Part shown: positions 26,817 through 35,190 of the stretch, one piece after another
How the letters are laid out: every line of letters begins with the position of its first letter
Position numbering within the stretch: position 1 is the first letter of the stretch
DNA from: Flavobacterium tibetense
Lineage (GTDB): Bacteria; Bacteroidota; Bacteroidia; Flavobacteriales; Flavobacteriaceae
NCBI RefSeq assembly: GCF_003293845.1
Contig: NZ_QLST01000006.1
Span: 1 to 64,000, forward strand
DNA: 64,000 nucleotides
Reading direction: 5' to 3'
Position numbers and translations under genes: made by a program
Notes under the pieces: generated by a model
The model's database searches: none
What the model was told of the DNA's origin: nothing
What the model saw: only the letters and a program-made list of their open reading frames with translations

Positions 26817-26832
26817 TTGTTAAATACTATAG
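26817..26832 (-). promoter_or_regulatory. Variant of the acs/prpE operator before the porin-actP operon
   Basis: On the minus strand CTATAGTATTTAACAA differs from the acs/prpE site by a one-base gap and two or three changes. About 28 bases further a TAGAATTTT box occurs. It lies directly after the stop codon of the zinc-ribbon gene and about 80 bases before the porin ATG. Confidence 0.45.
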
Positions 26833-27252
26833 TTAATCTTTAAAACGTTCCCATTTTATCAACATAAACTTATCCCCAAGCTCTGTAATAATCATACCAG
26901 CTCCCGATAATTGATCTTTATTCTGAAGGAATTCAACCAATTCAGCATGCTTGAAAATCTTATAAGTAGGATGATAATTAGGATGTGGTGGTTTTTTAAT
27001 TTTAAATTCTTTTACCCAATTACTTATAGAAACGTGAGAAACACCAATAATTCGCTCTATTTCACGATAACTTAGACCTTCTAAATACAATTGTAAGGCT
27101 TTGGTAACATAATAGTCATCAATCTTTTTTCCTAATTTATTGACCGTGAAGTAATAATTACATGATTTGCACAAATAGCGCTGTCTGTCTTTGATAATTC
27201 CGCTTTTAACAATTGTATCACTTTGACACTTCGGACAAGCTAAAATTTCCAT
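26833..27252 (-). CDS. IS1 InsA-like zinc-ribbon / HTH protein
   Basis: A 139-residue predicted DNA-binding protein. Residues 5-33 form a four-cysteine zinc ribbon (CPKC...CKSC), and about 50-85 a helix-turn-helix (YLEGLSYREIERIIGVSHVSISNWVKEF), the architecture of the IS1 InsA repressor/transposase N-part. No catalytic DDE domain, inverted repeats or transposase gene is near, so it looks like a domesticated transcription factor. The C-terminal 40 residues (FLQNKDQLSGAGMIITELGDKFMLIKWERF) are unlike InsA and may be an effector part. It lies between the acetate uptake operon and the divergent aromatic operon and could regulate either. Confidence 0.75.
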   Translation of the reverse strand: MEILACPKCQSDTIVKSGIIKDRQRYLCKSCNYYFTVNKLGKKIDDYYVTKALQLYLEGLSYREIERIIGVSHVSISNWVKEFKIKKPPHPNYHPTYKIFKHAELVEFLQNKDQLSGAGMIITELGDKFMLIKWERFKD

Positions 27253-27431
27253 ATATATAATTTTTGCATAAATATACTAATTTTGCAATATATACAAAAA
27301 ACAATATCATAATAATTTCTATTGATTTTTTTACTATCCATAATTTTAGATTGAAAATATTGCAAAAACTTTATTTTTATGGAAATTTCATTAAATTAGC
27401 AAACCCAATACATCCTAGTTTATATTCAGAA

Positions 27432-28037
27432 ATGCAATTTAATATACACAATACAGATTCGTCAACTTTATACAAATTATTAACTGGAACAGTAATTCCC
27501 AGACCAATTGGCTGGATTTCAACAATTGACAACAACGGAATCAACAACCTAGCTCCTTTTTCCTTTTTTAATGTAGTGAGCGAAGATCCGCCACATGTGA
27601 TGTTTTCAACGGTTCGAACAGGAAATAAAAATAAGGACACTTTAAATAATATACTCGAAAATAAACAATTCGTTGTCAATTTAGTGACAGAAGAAGTTGT
27701 AGAAAAAATGAATGCCACTTCTCAAAGCGTTGCCGCTGATATTGATGAATTCAAATTAGCTGGTGTTACTCCTATTGATGCTATTTACATCAGACCAAAA
27801 CGAGTTAAAGAAAGTTTAGTTCATTTTGAATGCGAAATGGTACATCATTATTTTATCGAAAATCATCAAAATGGTGGTGCTTGCATTATCATTGGTAAAA
27901 TAATTACCATACACATTGATGATTCTATTCTAATGGAAAATCATAGAATTAACTTAGATAAATACAAACCTGTAGCACGTTTAGCAGGTTCAAATTACAG
28001 TAAATTAGGAGAAATTTTCTCCATAAAAAGAGGCTAA
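27432..28037 (+). CDS. Flavin reductase-like FMN-binding protein
   Basis: A 201-residue split-barrel flavoprotein. The block LLTGTVIPRPIGWISTIDNNGINNLAPFSFFNVVSEDPPHVMFST is the FMN-binding signature of the flavin reductase/flavoredoxin (DIM6/NTAB) group; later VHFECEMVHHYFIE and ACIIIGKIITIHID are also typical. I prefer the ATG at 27432; a reading from a TTG at 27264 would add 56 unlikely residues and run through the promoter region. First gene of the aromatic operon; it may pass reduced flavin to an oxygenase, or act on the substrate itself. Confidence 0.85.
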   Translation: MQFNIHNTDSSTLYKLLTGTVIPRPIGWISTIDNNGINNLAPFSFFNVVSEDPPHVMFSTVRTGNKNKDTLNNILENKQFVVNLVTEEVVEKMNATSQSVAADIDEFKLAGVTPIDAIYIRPKRVKESLVHFECEMVHHYFIENHQNGGACIIIGKIITIHIDDSILMENHRINLDKYKPVARLAGSNYSKLGEIFSIKRG

Positions 28038-28038
28038 A

Positions 28039-28494
28039 ATGAATTCTGATAGATTAGAAATAAATTGTGCTATGCAAATTCAGAAACCAATTCATGAAGT
28101 TTTTGATGCTATAGTAAATCCCAAAAAAATGTCCAATTATTTCATTGCAACCAGCACAGGAATAATGGAAGAAGGAAAAAACCTCATTTGGAAATTCCCC
28201 GAATTTGATATTGAATGTCCAGTTAAAGTGGGAAAAGTAGAAAATAACAAGTACGTTTCTTTTTATTGGGATAATGATGGATTTGAATTGTTGGTAGAAA
28301 TCACTCTTTCAGAGAAAGAAAATAATTCAACCTTAGTTTCTATTTCCGAAAAAAGCATGGAAAATAGCGAAGCAGGTTTAAAATGGCTTGCCGGAAATTC
28401 TTTTGGATGGTCTAATTTCTTAGCTTGCTTAAAAGCTTATTTAGAATACGGAATCAATTTGCGTAAAGGCGCTTTTGATTTCATGAGACAATAA
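28039..28494 (+). CDS. SRPBCC (AHSA1-like) domain protein
   Basis: A 151-residue START-like helix-grip protein. IQKPIHEVFDAIVNPKKMSNYFIATSTGIMEEGKNLIWKF near the start and WLAGNSFGWSNFLACLKAYLEYGINLR at the end are typical of the AHSA1/CalC group, which bind small hydrophobic molecules. It starts one base after the stop of the flavin reductase gene, so the two are cotranscribed. Role in aromatic breakdown is not known. Confidence 0.82.
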   Translation: MNSDRLEINCAMQIQKPIHEVFDAIVNPKKMSNYFIATSTGIMEEGKNLIWKFPEFDIECPVKVGKVENNKYVSFYWDNDGFELLVEITLSEKENNSTLVSISEKSMENSEAGLKWLAGNSFGWSNFLACLKAYLEYGINLRKGAFDFMRQ

Positions 28495-28499
28495 AATTA

Positions 28500-28561
28500 A
28501 TAAATAAAATCTGCGGAAATTCGCGTTTTTCCAAAGCAAATCTGTTTTATCCGCGTGCTAA
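28500..28561 (-). repeat. Solo copy of the GxxExxY-element terminal repeat
   Basis: Read on the minus strand it begins ttagcacgcggataaaac and later has cgcgaatt and cgcagatttt, the same order of blocks as the terminal repeats around the GxxExxY gene at 41704-42220. There is no ORF with it. The repeat ends six bases before the start codon at 28567. Confidence 0.7.
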
Positions 28562-28566
28562 TACAT

Positions 28567-30864
28567 ATGAAAATAACAGTTATAGGTGGTGGTCCAGGAG
28601 GACTTTACTTTTCGATATTAACCAAAAAAGCAATGCCTCATTGCCAAATCGATATTTACGAACGTAATAAACCCGACGATAGTTTTGGTTTTGGCGTCGT
28701 TTTTTCAGACGAAACCTTAGGTGAATTCCTAAAACGCGACATGCAATCGTATGAATTAATTCGTAGCAAATTTGCCTATTGGGATGATATTATAGTAGCT
28801 CGTGATGGTGAAGAAGTTAGTATTGCAGGAAATGGCTTTTGTGGTTGTTCTAGAAAAACACTTTTACAATTATTACAACAACGTTGTATCGAAGAAGGCG
28901 TAAATCTTCACTTCGAACAAAATGTTGATGATTTATCGCAATTCTCAGATTCCGATATTATTTTAGCAGCTGATGGAATTGCAAGTGCTATTCGTACCCA
29001 ATACCAAAAAGAATTTGGAACCAAAATCGAATTAAAGAAAAACCGATTCGTCTGGTTAGGTTCCACAAAACCCCTTGATGCTTTCACTTATTTTTTCAGA
29101 AGTACACCTCACGGAACTATAGTTGCTCACTCCTATCAATATGAAGAAGGCATGAGCACCTGGATTTTTGAATGTAGCGATGAAACTTGGCAAAAACATG
29201 GTTTTGAAGTGACCAACGAAGAAGATACCATGACCAAAATCGCAGAAATCTTCAAAGAAGAATTAGATGGTCATCCGCTAATCTCAAACAAATCACATTG
29301 GCGTCAATTTCCGCATGTAACGAATGAAAATTGGTATCATAACAATATTGTTTTATTAGGCGATGCGAAAGCTACAGCCCACTACTCTATTGGTTCAGGA
29401 ACAAAATTAGCAATGGATTGCGCTATCGGATTATCAGATGCCGTAATTGCGAATCCAAATAACGTGCAAGCTGCTTTTGAACAATACGATAAATCCAGAA
29501 GAAATACGGTAGAAATGATTCAATATGCCGCAATCGTTTCTTTAGATTGGTTCGAAAATATGGATCGTCACATGCAACATCCGTTCCAACAATTTGCATT
29601 TGGATGTATGACACGTTCTAAAAAAGTAACGTATGAGAATTTACGTTTGAGAGATAGTTCGTTTACTGATAAAGTTTTAGAAGAATTTTTGGAAACTTCC
29701 AACTCCCAACTCCCAACTTCCAACTCTGCAGCTTTCACTCCATTTAAAATTAGAGATTTAGAACTCCCAAACCGCATCGTTATGGCGCCAATGGGACAAT
29801 ATTCCGCTGTAGATGGCTTAGTTTCCGACTGGCATTTAGTCCATTACGGAAGTAGAGCTACTGGTGGTGTTGGGTTAATTATTACCGAAATGACCGCCAT
29901 TTCTGAAACTGGAAGAATTACAGAAGGTTGTGCGGGAATTTACAATGCAGAACAAGTAAACCAATGGAAAAAAATTACCGATTTTATTCATAATAATACT
30001 TCAAGTAAAATAGGAATTCAATTAGGGCATTCAGGAAGAAAAGGCGCTACCAAAAAACCTTGGGAAGGCAACGGACCAATGAAAACACCTTGGAATTTAA
30101 TTTCTGCCTCTCCTATTCCGTTCAACGAAAATTTTGCTACTCCAAAAGAAATGACTTTGGAAGATATGGCGGAAATCAAAGCACAATTCGTTCAAGCGAC
30201 AAAAAACGCAGACGAAGCTGGATTTGATATGATTGAATTGCAAGCGCATCACGGCTTTTTATTGGCTTCTTTCTTATCGCCATTAACCAATATTCGTAAG
30301 GATGAATTTGGTGGTAACATCGAAAACCGTTTAAAATATCCATTAGAAGTATTCAAAGCAATTCGTGAAGTATTTCCAATTGAAAAACCAACCTCAGTAC
30401 GAATTTCAGCAACCGATTGGGCAGAAAACGGAATTTCAGAACAAGAAGTGATTACTATTGCAACTGCTTTCAAAAACGCTGGAGCAGATATTATCAATGT
30501 TTCAACAGGAAATACAGTCTCAGGTCAAAAACCACTAACGGGTAGAATGTGGCAAACGCCTTTCTCAGATGTTGTCCGAAATACGGTTCATATTCCAACT
30601 ATAACTGCTGGCTATATTCAAGATATCGACCAAATCAATACGATTCTTTTAAACGGAAGAGCTGATTTAGTTGCATTAGGTAGACCATTATTGTTGGATG
30701 CTAATTTCGTGAGAAACACACAAGCTTACGAACAATTTCAAGCGAATGACATTCCAAATCCATACAAAATGGGTATTTCACATTTATATCCGCTAAAAGC
30801 TTCGGAAAGAAAACAAGTGGAAAGTATGAAAAAGGCATTAAAACCTAAAAGTAATAAGAAGTAA
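28567..30864 (+). CDS. Anthraniloyl/salicylyl-CoA monooxygenase-reductase (FAD monooxygenase + OYE fusion)
   Basis: A 765-residue fusion. Residues 1-380 are an FAD-dependent hydroxylase (ITVIGGGPGGLYFSI dinucleotide fold, GFGVVFSDETL, and LLGDAKATAHYSIGSGTKLAMD, the second FAD motif). Residues about 395-765 are an Old Yellow Enzyme (FTPFKIRDLELPNRIVMAPMGQYSA, HHGFLLASFLSPLTNIRKDEFGG, TAGYI, DLVALGRPLL). This fusion is known from 2-aminobenzoyl-CoA monooxygenase/reductase and salicylyl-CoA 5-hydroxylase. Here it should hydroxylate the aryl-CoA made by the next gene. The linker NSQLPTSNSAA is encoded by a short DNA repeat that appears to have entered in frame. Start is the ATG at 28567; a GTG four codons earlier is inside a repeat. 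Confidence 0.9.
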   Translation: MKITVIGGGPGGLYFSILTKKAMPHCQIDIYERNKPDDSFGFGVVFSDETLGEFLKRDMQSYELIRSKFAYWDDIIVARDGEEVSIAGNGFCGCSRKTLLQLLQQRCIEEGVNLHFEQNVDDLSQFSDSDIILAADGIASAIRTQYQKEFGTKIELKKNRFVWLGSTKPLDAFTYFFRSTPHGTIVAHSYQYEEGMSTWIFECSDETWQKHGFEVTNEEDTMTKIAEIFKEELDGHPLISNKSHWRQFPHVTNENWYHNNIVLLGDAKATAHYSIGSGTKLAMDCAIGLSDAVIANPNNVQAAFEQYDKSRRNTVEMIQYAAIVSLDWFENMDRHMQHPFQQFAFGCMTRSKKVTYENLRLRDSSFTDKVLEEFLETSNSQLPTSNSAAFTPFKIRDLELPNRIVMAPMGQYSAVDGLVSDWHLVHYGSRATGGVGLIITEMTAISETGRITEGCAGIYNAEQVNQWKKITDFIHNNTSSKIGIQLGHSGRKGATKKPWEGNGPMKTPWNLISASPIPFNENFATPKEMTLEDMAEIKAQFVQATKNADEAGFDMIELQAHHGFLLASFLSPLTNIRKDEFGGNIENRLKYPLEVFKAIREVFPIEKPTSVRISATDWAENGISEQEVITIATAFKNAGADIINVSTGNTVSGQKPLTGRMWQTPFSDVVRNTVHIPTITAGYIQDIDQINTILLNGRADLVALGRPLLLDANFVRNTQAYEQFQANDIPNPYKMGISHLYPLKASERKQVESMKKALKPKSNKK
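29694..29728. repeat. Interspersed repeat inside a coding sequence (domain linker)
   Basis: acttccaactcccaactccc followed by aacttccaactc is a word repeat of a type usual in intergenic DNA of Bacteroidota. Here it is read in frame as SNSQLPTSNS between the monooxygenase and OYE domains. Confidence 0.6.
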
Positions 30865-30873
30865 TTAGGAATT

Positions 30874-32463
30874 ATGAAACATTACGAAGATAATTTTGCT
30901 CACAATAGCTTACCAGATCTAGAATTACAACCAGAATATACCTTTTTGGATTTACCGCAGTTCCAACAGCCAGAAATGCTGAATTGTGTAGATAGATTAT
31001 TAGACAATCACATTCGAGAAGGTCGTGGAAATAATAGTTGCATTCGAACATTTGAAGAAACTTGGACGTATCAAGATTTATTTGAAAAAGCGAATCAAAT
31101 TGCGCATGTTTTGGTGGATGATTTAGGATTGAAATCAGGCAATCGTGTTTTGATTCGTTCGGCTAACAATCCCATGATGGTCGCTTGTTGGTTTGCTATT
31201 TTAAAAGCGGGCGGAATTGTAGTAGCGACCATGCCATTGCTTCGTTCTAAAGAATTAACAACTATTATCGATTGTGCTGAAATTTCGCATGTGTTGTGTG
31301 ATAAGGATTTGGAAGAAGAAATGCACCTAGTAAAATCAGATTTTCTTAAACAAACCTGTTTTTATGGCAATTCACAATTGGAAGAATTAATGGCTTCTAA
31401 AACCAAAACATTCGACAATTATCATTCAAAATCGGATTCGGTTGCTTTAATTGGATTTACTTCTGGAACAACGGGTTTACCTAAAATGACTGCGCATTAC
31501 CACAGAGATATTTTAAATATTTGTGAAGCGTTTCCACAATATTCACTCCAACCAACTCCAAATGATATTTTTACAGGAAGTCCGCCATTAGGATTTACTT
31601 TTGGTTTAGGTGGATTGGTTTTGTTTCCAATGTATTTTGGTGCTTCAACATTTTTAATAGAAAAACCTAGCCCGGATTTGTTACTACAAGCAATTCAAGA
31701 TTTTAAAATTACGATTTGTTTTACCGCACCAACCGCTTGGCGAATTATCACTACTAAAGTTCAAGATTACAATATTTCAAGTTTGAGAAAATGCGTTTCT
31801 GCTGGCGAAACTTTACCATTGAAAGTCTGGCAAGATTGGTACGATGTCACAGGTTTAAAAATCATTGACGGAATTGGTGCTACGGAAATGTTGCATATCT
31901 TTATTTCTTCCAATGAAGAAAACATAAAACCAGGCGCTACAGGTAAAGCCATCACCGGTTACGAAGCTAAAATCATAGATAAACAAGGCAACGAATTACC
32001 AAGAAATGAAGCTGGAAGATTAGCCGTTCGAGGAATTACAGGTTGCAAATACCTGAACAGAGAAGAAAAACAAAGAGAATACGTAGAAAACGGTTGGAAC
32101 ATAACAGGCGATATTTTTCGTCAAGATGAAGAAGGTTATTTTTATTTTGTGGCGCGTGGCGATGATATGATTATTTCTTCTGGCTATAATATTGCAGCAA
32201 TTGAAGTAGAATCCGTACTTTTAACCCACGAAGCTATTTTGGAATGTGCCGTAGTAGGTTTACCAGATTCTGAACGAGGAATGTTAGTCTGTGCGCATAT
32301 TGTGTTACATGATACAACTAAAGCATCAGATGAAATGAAACTAAGTATTCAGCACTGGTTCAAAGAAGTAGCAGCTCCATATAAATATCCAAGAGTGATT
32401 AATTTCGTAGAATGTTTACCGAAAACGGAGACTGGAAAAATACAGCGGTTTAAGTTGAAATAA
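30874..32463 (+). CDS. Benzoate-CoA ligase family protein (2-aminobenzoate- or salicylate-CoA ligase)
   Basis: A 529-residue AMP-forming aryl-CoA ligase. Motifs: IGFTSGTTGLPKMTAHYHRDI (phosphate loop), FTAPTAWRII, DGIGATEMLHIFISS (pocket; close to benzoate-CoA ligases), NITGDIFRQDEEGYFYFVARGDDMIISSGYNI, and LPKTETGKIQRF with the catalytic Lys. The residues DGIGATEMLHIF are typical of the benzoate/2-aminobenzoate-CoA ligase branch. Ten bases after the monooxygenase-reductase, it supplies that enzyme's aryl-CoA substrate. Anthranilate versus salicylate cannot be settled from sequence. Confidence 0.88.
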   Translation: MKHYEDNFAHNSLPDLELQPEYTFLDLPQFQQPEMLNCVDRLLDNHIREGRGNNSCIRTFEETWTYQDLFEKANQIAHVLVDDLGLKSGNRVLIRSANNPMMVACWFAILKAGGIVVATMPLLRSKELTTIIDCAEISHVLCDKDLEEEMHLVKSDFLKQTCFYGNSQLEELMASKTKTFDNYHSKSDSVALIGFTSGTTGLPKMTAHYHRDILNICEAFPQYSLQPTPNDIFTGSPPLGFTFGLGGLVLFPMYFGASTFLIEKPSPDLLLQAIQDFKITICFTAPTAWRIITTKVQDYNISSLRKCVSAGETLPLKVWQDWYDVTGLKIIDGIGATEMLHIFISSNEENIKPGATGKAITGYEAKIIDKQGNELPRNEAGRLAVRGITGCKYLNREEKQREYVENGWNITGDIFRQDEEGYFYFVARGDDMIISSGYNIAAIEVESVLLTHEAILECAVVGLPDSERGMLVCAHIVLHDTTKASDEMKLSIQHWFKEVAAPYKYPRVINFVECLPKTETGKIQRFKLK

Positions 32464-32501
32464 GTATCAAGATTTTAGTATTAAGTATCAAGACATATAT
32501 A

Positions 32502-32924
32502 ATGAGTCAATTCACAAAACAAGAAAAAGTACGCTTCCAACATGTTGATTATGCTGGAATTGTCTTCTATCCCCGATTTTTAGAAATGCTAAATTGTTTA
32601 GTAGAAGATTGGTTTGAAGAAGCCTTAGATCGACCTTTTTCAAAAATGCACGAAACCAATGGGATTCCAACGGTAGATTTAAAAATTCAATTTAAAAATG
32701 CTGCAAGATTAGGCGAAATCTTAACTAAAAAACTTTGGGTAAAAGAATTAAAAAACTCATCCATACTTTGCGGTTTTCAGTTTGTAAATGAATCAGAAAA
32801 CACCGCTTTAGAAGGAGAAGTGACATTGGTAAACGTAGCTTTCAGTCCAGAAAGAAACGGTATTAAAGCCGAACCTTTTAGTGATGAAATGAAAGAGAAA
32901 ATCAAAATATATTTAAATTCATAA
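32502..32924 (+). CDS. Aryl-CoA thioesterase (4-hydroxybenzoyl-CoA thioesterase type)
   Basis: A 140-residue hotdog thioesterase with the catalytic segment FQHVDYAGIVFYPRFLEMLN (Asp16), the signature of the 4-hydroxybenzoyl-CoA thioesterase/YbgC group, and VDLKIQFKNAARLGEILTKKLWV. In this operon it should release the hydroxylated aryl-CoA as free acid, giving gentisate or 5-hydroxyanthranilate for ring cleavage. The spacer before it is a repeat with the words attaagtatcaagac. Confidence 0.87.
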   Translation: MSQFTKQEKVRFQHVDYAGIVFYPRFLEMLNCLVEDWFEEALDRPFSKMHETNGIPTVDLKIQFKNAARLGEILTKKLWVKELKNSSILCGFQFVNESENTALEGEVTLVNVAFSPERNGIKAEPFSDEMKEKIKIYLNS

Positions 32925-32929
32925 AAAAA

Positions 32930-32971
32930 CTTAGTGAAACTCTGTGTTAACTTAGTGAAACTTTGTGTAAC
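32930..32971 (+). repeat. Tandem cttagtgaaac(t)ctgtg repeat before the nitrilase-like gene
   Basis: Two near-identical 21-base units, cttagtgaaactctgtgtta (then a) and cttagtgaaactttgtgtaa (then c), fill the spacer and end 11 bases before the ATG at 32983. Confidence 0.7.
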
Positions 32972-32982
32972 AACATATAAAA

Positions 32983-33963
32983 ATGGAATTCAAAAAATTC
33001 AAAGCCGCTACCGTTCAAACGTCACCTGTATTTCTTAATGTAGAAAAAACAGTAGACAAAGCCATTTCTTTTATTAAAGAAGCCAGCAATAACGGAGCAA
33101 AATTAATCGCTTTTCCGGAGGTTTTTATCGCTGGATATCCGTATTGGAATTGGATTATGACTCCGGTTCAAGGTAGTAAATGGTATGAAGAATTATATAA
33201 AAATTCGGTTGACGTAACAGGTCCAGAAATCAAGAAACTTTGCTTAGCTGCTAAAGACAATGATATTCATATTGTGATGGGAATAAATGAACGAGGCAAA
33301 AGCTATGGCGAAATTTACAATACCAATTTAATCATCGACAATAAAGGCGTTATCGTTGGAAAACACAGAAAATTAGTCCCAACATGGGCCGAAAAACTAA
33401 CGTGGTCTTCAGGAGATGGTTCTTCATTAAAAGTCTACAATACAGAAATTGGTCCAATCGGAACATTAGCTTGTGGCGAAAACACGAATACATTAGCACG
33501 TTTCACCCTACTTTCTCAAGGCGAATTGATTCATATTGCCAATTACATTTCACTTCCAGTAGCACCACCAGATTACGATATGGCGGAAGCGATTAAAATT
33601 CGTGCGGCTGCGCATTCGTTTGAAGGAAAATTGTTTACGATTGTTTCGTGTTCAACAGTTTCGCAAGAAATAAAAGATGCTTTACGTGCTGATGTTCCAA
33701 ATGTTGATGAATTATTGGATAGAAAAAGTTCGGCTTTCTCTGGATTTATTGGTCCAAATGGCGCTGTTATTGGGCAACCACTAATCGATGAAGAAGGAAT
33801 GGTTTATGCCGAAATTGATTTAGCAAAATGCATCCAACCCAAACAAATGCACGATATTTTAGGTCATTACAATAGATTTGATATTTTCGATTTGCGTGTA
33901 AACACCGCTCCTACTCGAAAAATTACGTTTATTGATAATCACGAGGAGTTTAATAAAAAATAG
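32983..33963 (+). CDS. Nitrilase-superfamily C-N hydrolase
   Basis: A 326-residue hydrolase with the full catalytic triad: Glu46 in AFPEVFIAGYP, Lys130 in KHRKLVPTW and Cys164 in TLACGENTNTLARF. The CGEN block and length are those of the nitrilase branch (nitrile or amide substrates). In a route from anthranilate, gentisate-type ring cleavage of 5-hydroxyanthranilate would leave a carboxamide, and after side-chain hydrolysis maleamate, which would need such a C-N hydrolase to become maleate. That role is inferred. Alternatively it feeds the pathway from an aromatic nitrile. Confidence 0.88.
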   Translation: MEFKKFKAATVQTSPVFLNVEKTVDKAISFIKEASNNGAKLIAFPEVFIAGYPYWNWIMTPVQGSKWYEELYKNSVDVTGPEIKKLCLAAKDNDIHIVMGINERGKSYGEIYNTNLIIDNKGVIVGKHRKLVPTWAEKLTWSSGDGSSLKVYNTEIGPIGTLACGENTNTLARFTLLSQGELIHIANYISLPVAPPDYDMAEAIKIRAAAHSFEGKLFTIVSCSTVSQEIKDALRADVPNVDELLDRKSSAFSGFIGPNGAVIGQPLIDEEGMVYAEIDLAKCIQPKQMHDILGHYNRFDIFDLRVNTAPTRKITFIDNHEEFNKK

Positions 33964-33994
33964 TATTAAGATAAATGAATTAAGTATTAAGACT

Positions 33995-35107
33995 ATGGAA
34001 ACAAATAACTATTCAGACGACCAATACGGAAGAGCTCGAGTTCAAGATTCTGAAGAACTAAAAGCCTATTATAAAAAACTAGAATCATTAGGAGCTGGTG
34101 CTTTATGGACAGTCGCCAATGATATCGAGCCTTGGGAACCACGATCTACTTCTGTTCCAATGCTCTGGAAATACGATGATTTACGCGAATTAGTGCTTAA
34201 ATCATCAGAATTGGTAACGCCTGAGGAAGCCGGAAGACGCGTGGTTTATCTTATCAACGAAAAACGTAAAGAAGTGGCTGCCGCTGTGGGTTGGTTGTAT
34301 ACAGGAATTCAGGTAACTCGACCAGGCGAATTCACTTCGGCACATCGTCATCGTGCTTCTGCCCTACGTTTTATTATGGAAGGCGAAAAAGGATATACCA
34401 TTGTAGATGGAAATAAAATCATGTTGGAAGTCAATGATTTTGTGATTACACCAAATTCTACTTGGCACGAGCATGGTGTTGAAGAAGGCGGAAAAACGTG
34501 TATTTGGCAAGACGGTTTGGATATTCCGTTAGTGAATGCTTTAGAAGCCAATGATTACGCAGTTTATGATGGAAAACAAGAATTGGTAAAACCATTAAAC
34601 TTCTCGCCTATTACGTATGGCTGTGCTGGCTTAATTCCTGCTGATAAAACTTGGGATAAACCGTATTCACCATTATTCAAATATTCTTGGAAAAATGTGT
34701 ATCCGGCATTATTAGAAGCGCAAAAAGTAAATGAAGTCAATCCATTTGATGGCACTTTTATGCAATATTCGAATCCGTTAACTGGCGGACACGTTATGCA
34801 AACTATGGGAGCAGCGATGCAATTATTACCAGCTGGATTCAAAGGAAAAGCACACAAACACACGGGTTCTTTCGTTTACCAATGTGCAAAAGGAAAAGGT
34901 TACACTATTATCAACGGAAAACGTTTTGATTGGAAAGAACGAGATATTTTCTGTGTACCGAGTTGGGCTTGGCACGAACATCACAACCTATCCGAAACTG
35001 AAGATGCTTGCTTATTCAATTTTAATGATTTACCTGTAATTGAAGGTTTAGGTTTATTTCAAGGAAGAGAATTTACAGAAAATAACGGACATCAACAAGT
35101 TCAATAA
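33995..35107 (+). CDS. Gentisate 1,2-dioxygenase-like bicupin
   Basis: A 370-residue Fe(II) ring-cleaving dioxygenase with two cupin domains. The N-terminal cupin has the metal motif SAHRHRASALRFIMEGEKGY and TWHEHGVEEGGKTCIWQDGLDIPLVNALEA, closely matching gentisate 1,2-dioxygenases. The C-terminal cupin has KAHKHTGSFVYQCAKGKGYTIINGKRF and SWAWHEHHN. It should open gentisate, or 5-hydroxyanthranilate, between the carboxyl-bearing and OH/NH2-bearing carbons. I chose the ATG at 33995; an earlier in-frame start would overlap the preceding gene and cover a repeat. Confidence 0.9.
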   Translation: METNNYSDDQYGRARVQDSEELKAYYKKLESLGAGALWTVANDIEPWEPRSTSVPMLWKYDDLRELVLKSSELVTPEEAGRRVVYLINEKRKEVAAAVGWLYTGIQVTRPGEFTSAHRHRASALRFIMEGEKGYTIVDGNKIMLEVNDFVITPNSTWHEHGVEEGGKTCIWQDGLDIPLVNALEANDYAVYDGKQELVKPLNFSPITYGCAGLIPADKTWDKPYSPLFKYSWKNVYPALLEAQKVNEVNPFDGTFMQYSNPLTGGHVMQTMGAAMQLLPAGFKGKAHKHTGSFVYQCAKGKGYTIINGKRFDWKERDIFCVPSWAWHEHHNLSETEDACLFNFNDLPVIEGLGLFQGREFTENNGHQQVQ

Positions 35108-35136
35108 CAATATCAAGTTCAATAACAATATCAAGT
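35101..35136 (+). repeat. Two tandem 18-base units over the dioxygenase stop codon
   Basis: tcaataacaatatcaagt occurs twice in tandem (35101-35118 and 35119-35136). The TAA stop of the dioxygenase gene lies inside the first unit. Confidence 0.75.
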
Positions 35137-35160
35137 TCAAAAATCAATAATAACAAAAAA

Positions 35161-35185
35161 CTTGGCGCCTTTGCGTCTTAGCGGC
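35161..35185 (+). repeat. cttggcgcctttgcgtctta-type repeat before the FAH gene
   Basis: cttggcgcctttgcgtctta then gcggc ends five bases before the start codon at 35191. Same word family as the repeats at 42626 and 40428. Confidence 0.6.
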
Positions 35186-35190
35186 AGAAT

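Noticed and set aside
27264..27431. N-terminal extension of the flavin reductase from a TTG
   Set aside because: The extra 56 residues are unlike the family, the family start matches the ATG at 27432, and the stretch contains promoter-like AT-rich DNA.
33932..33994. Earlier start for the bicupin dioxygenase
   Set aside because: It would overlap the nitrilase-like gene and translate a spacer repeat; the family start fits METNNYSDDQYGR at 33995.
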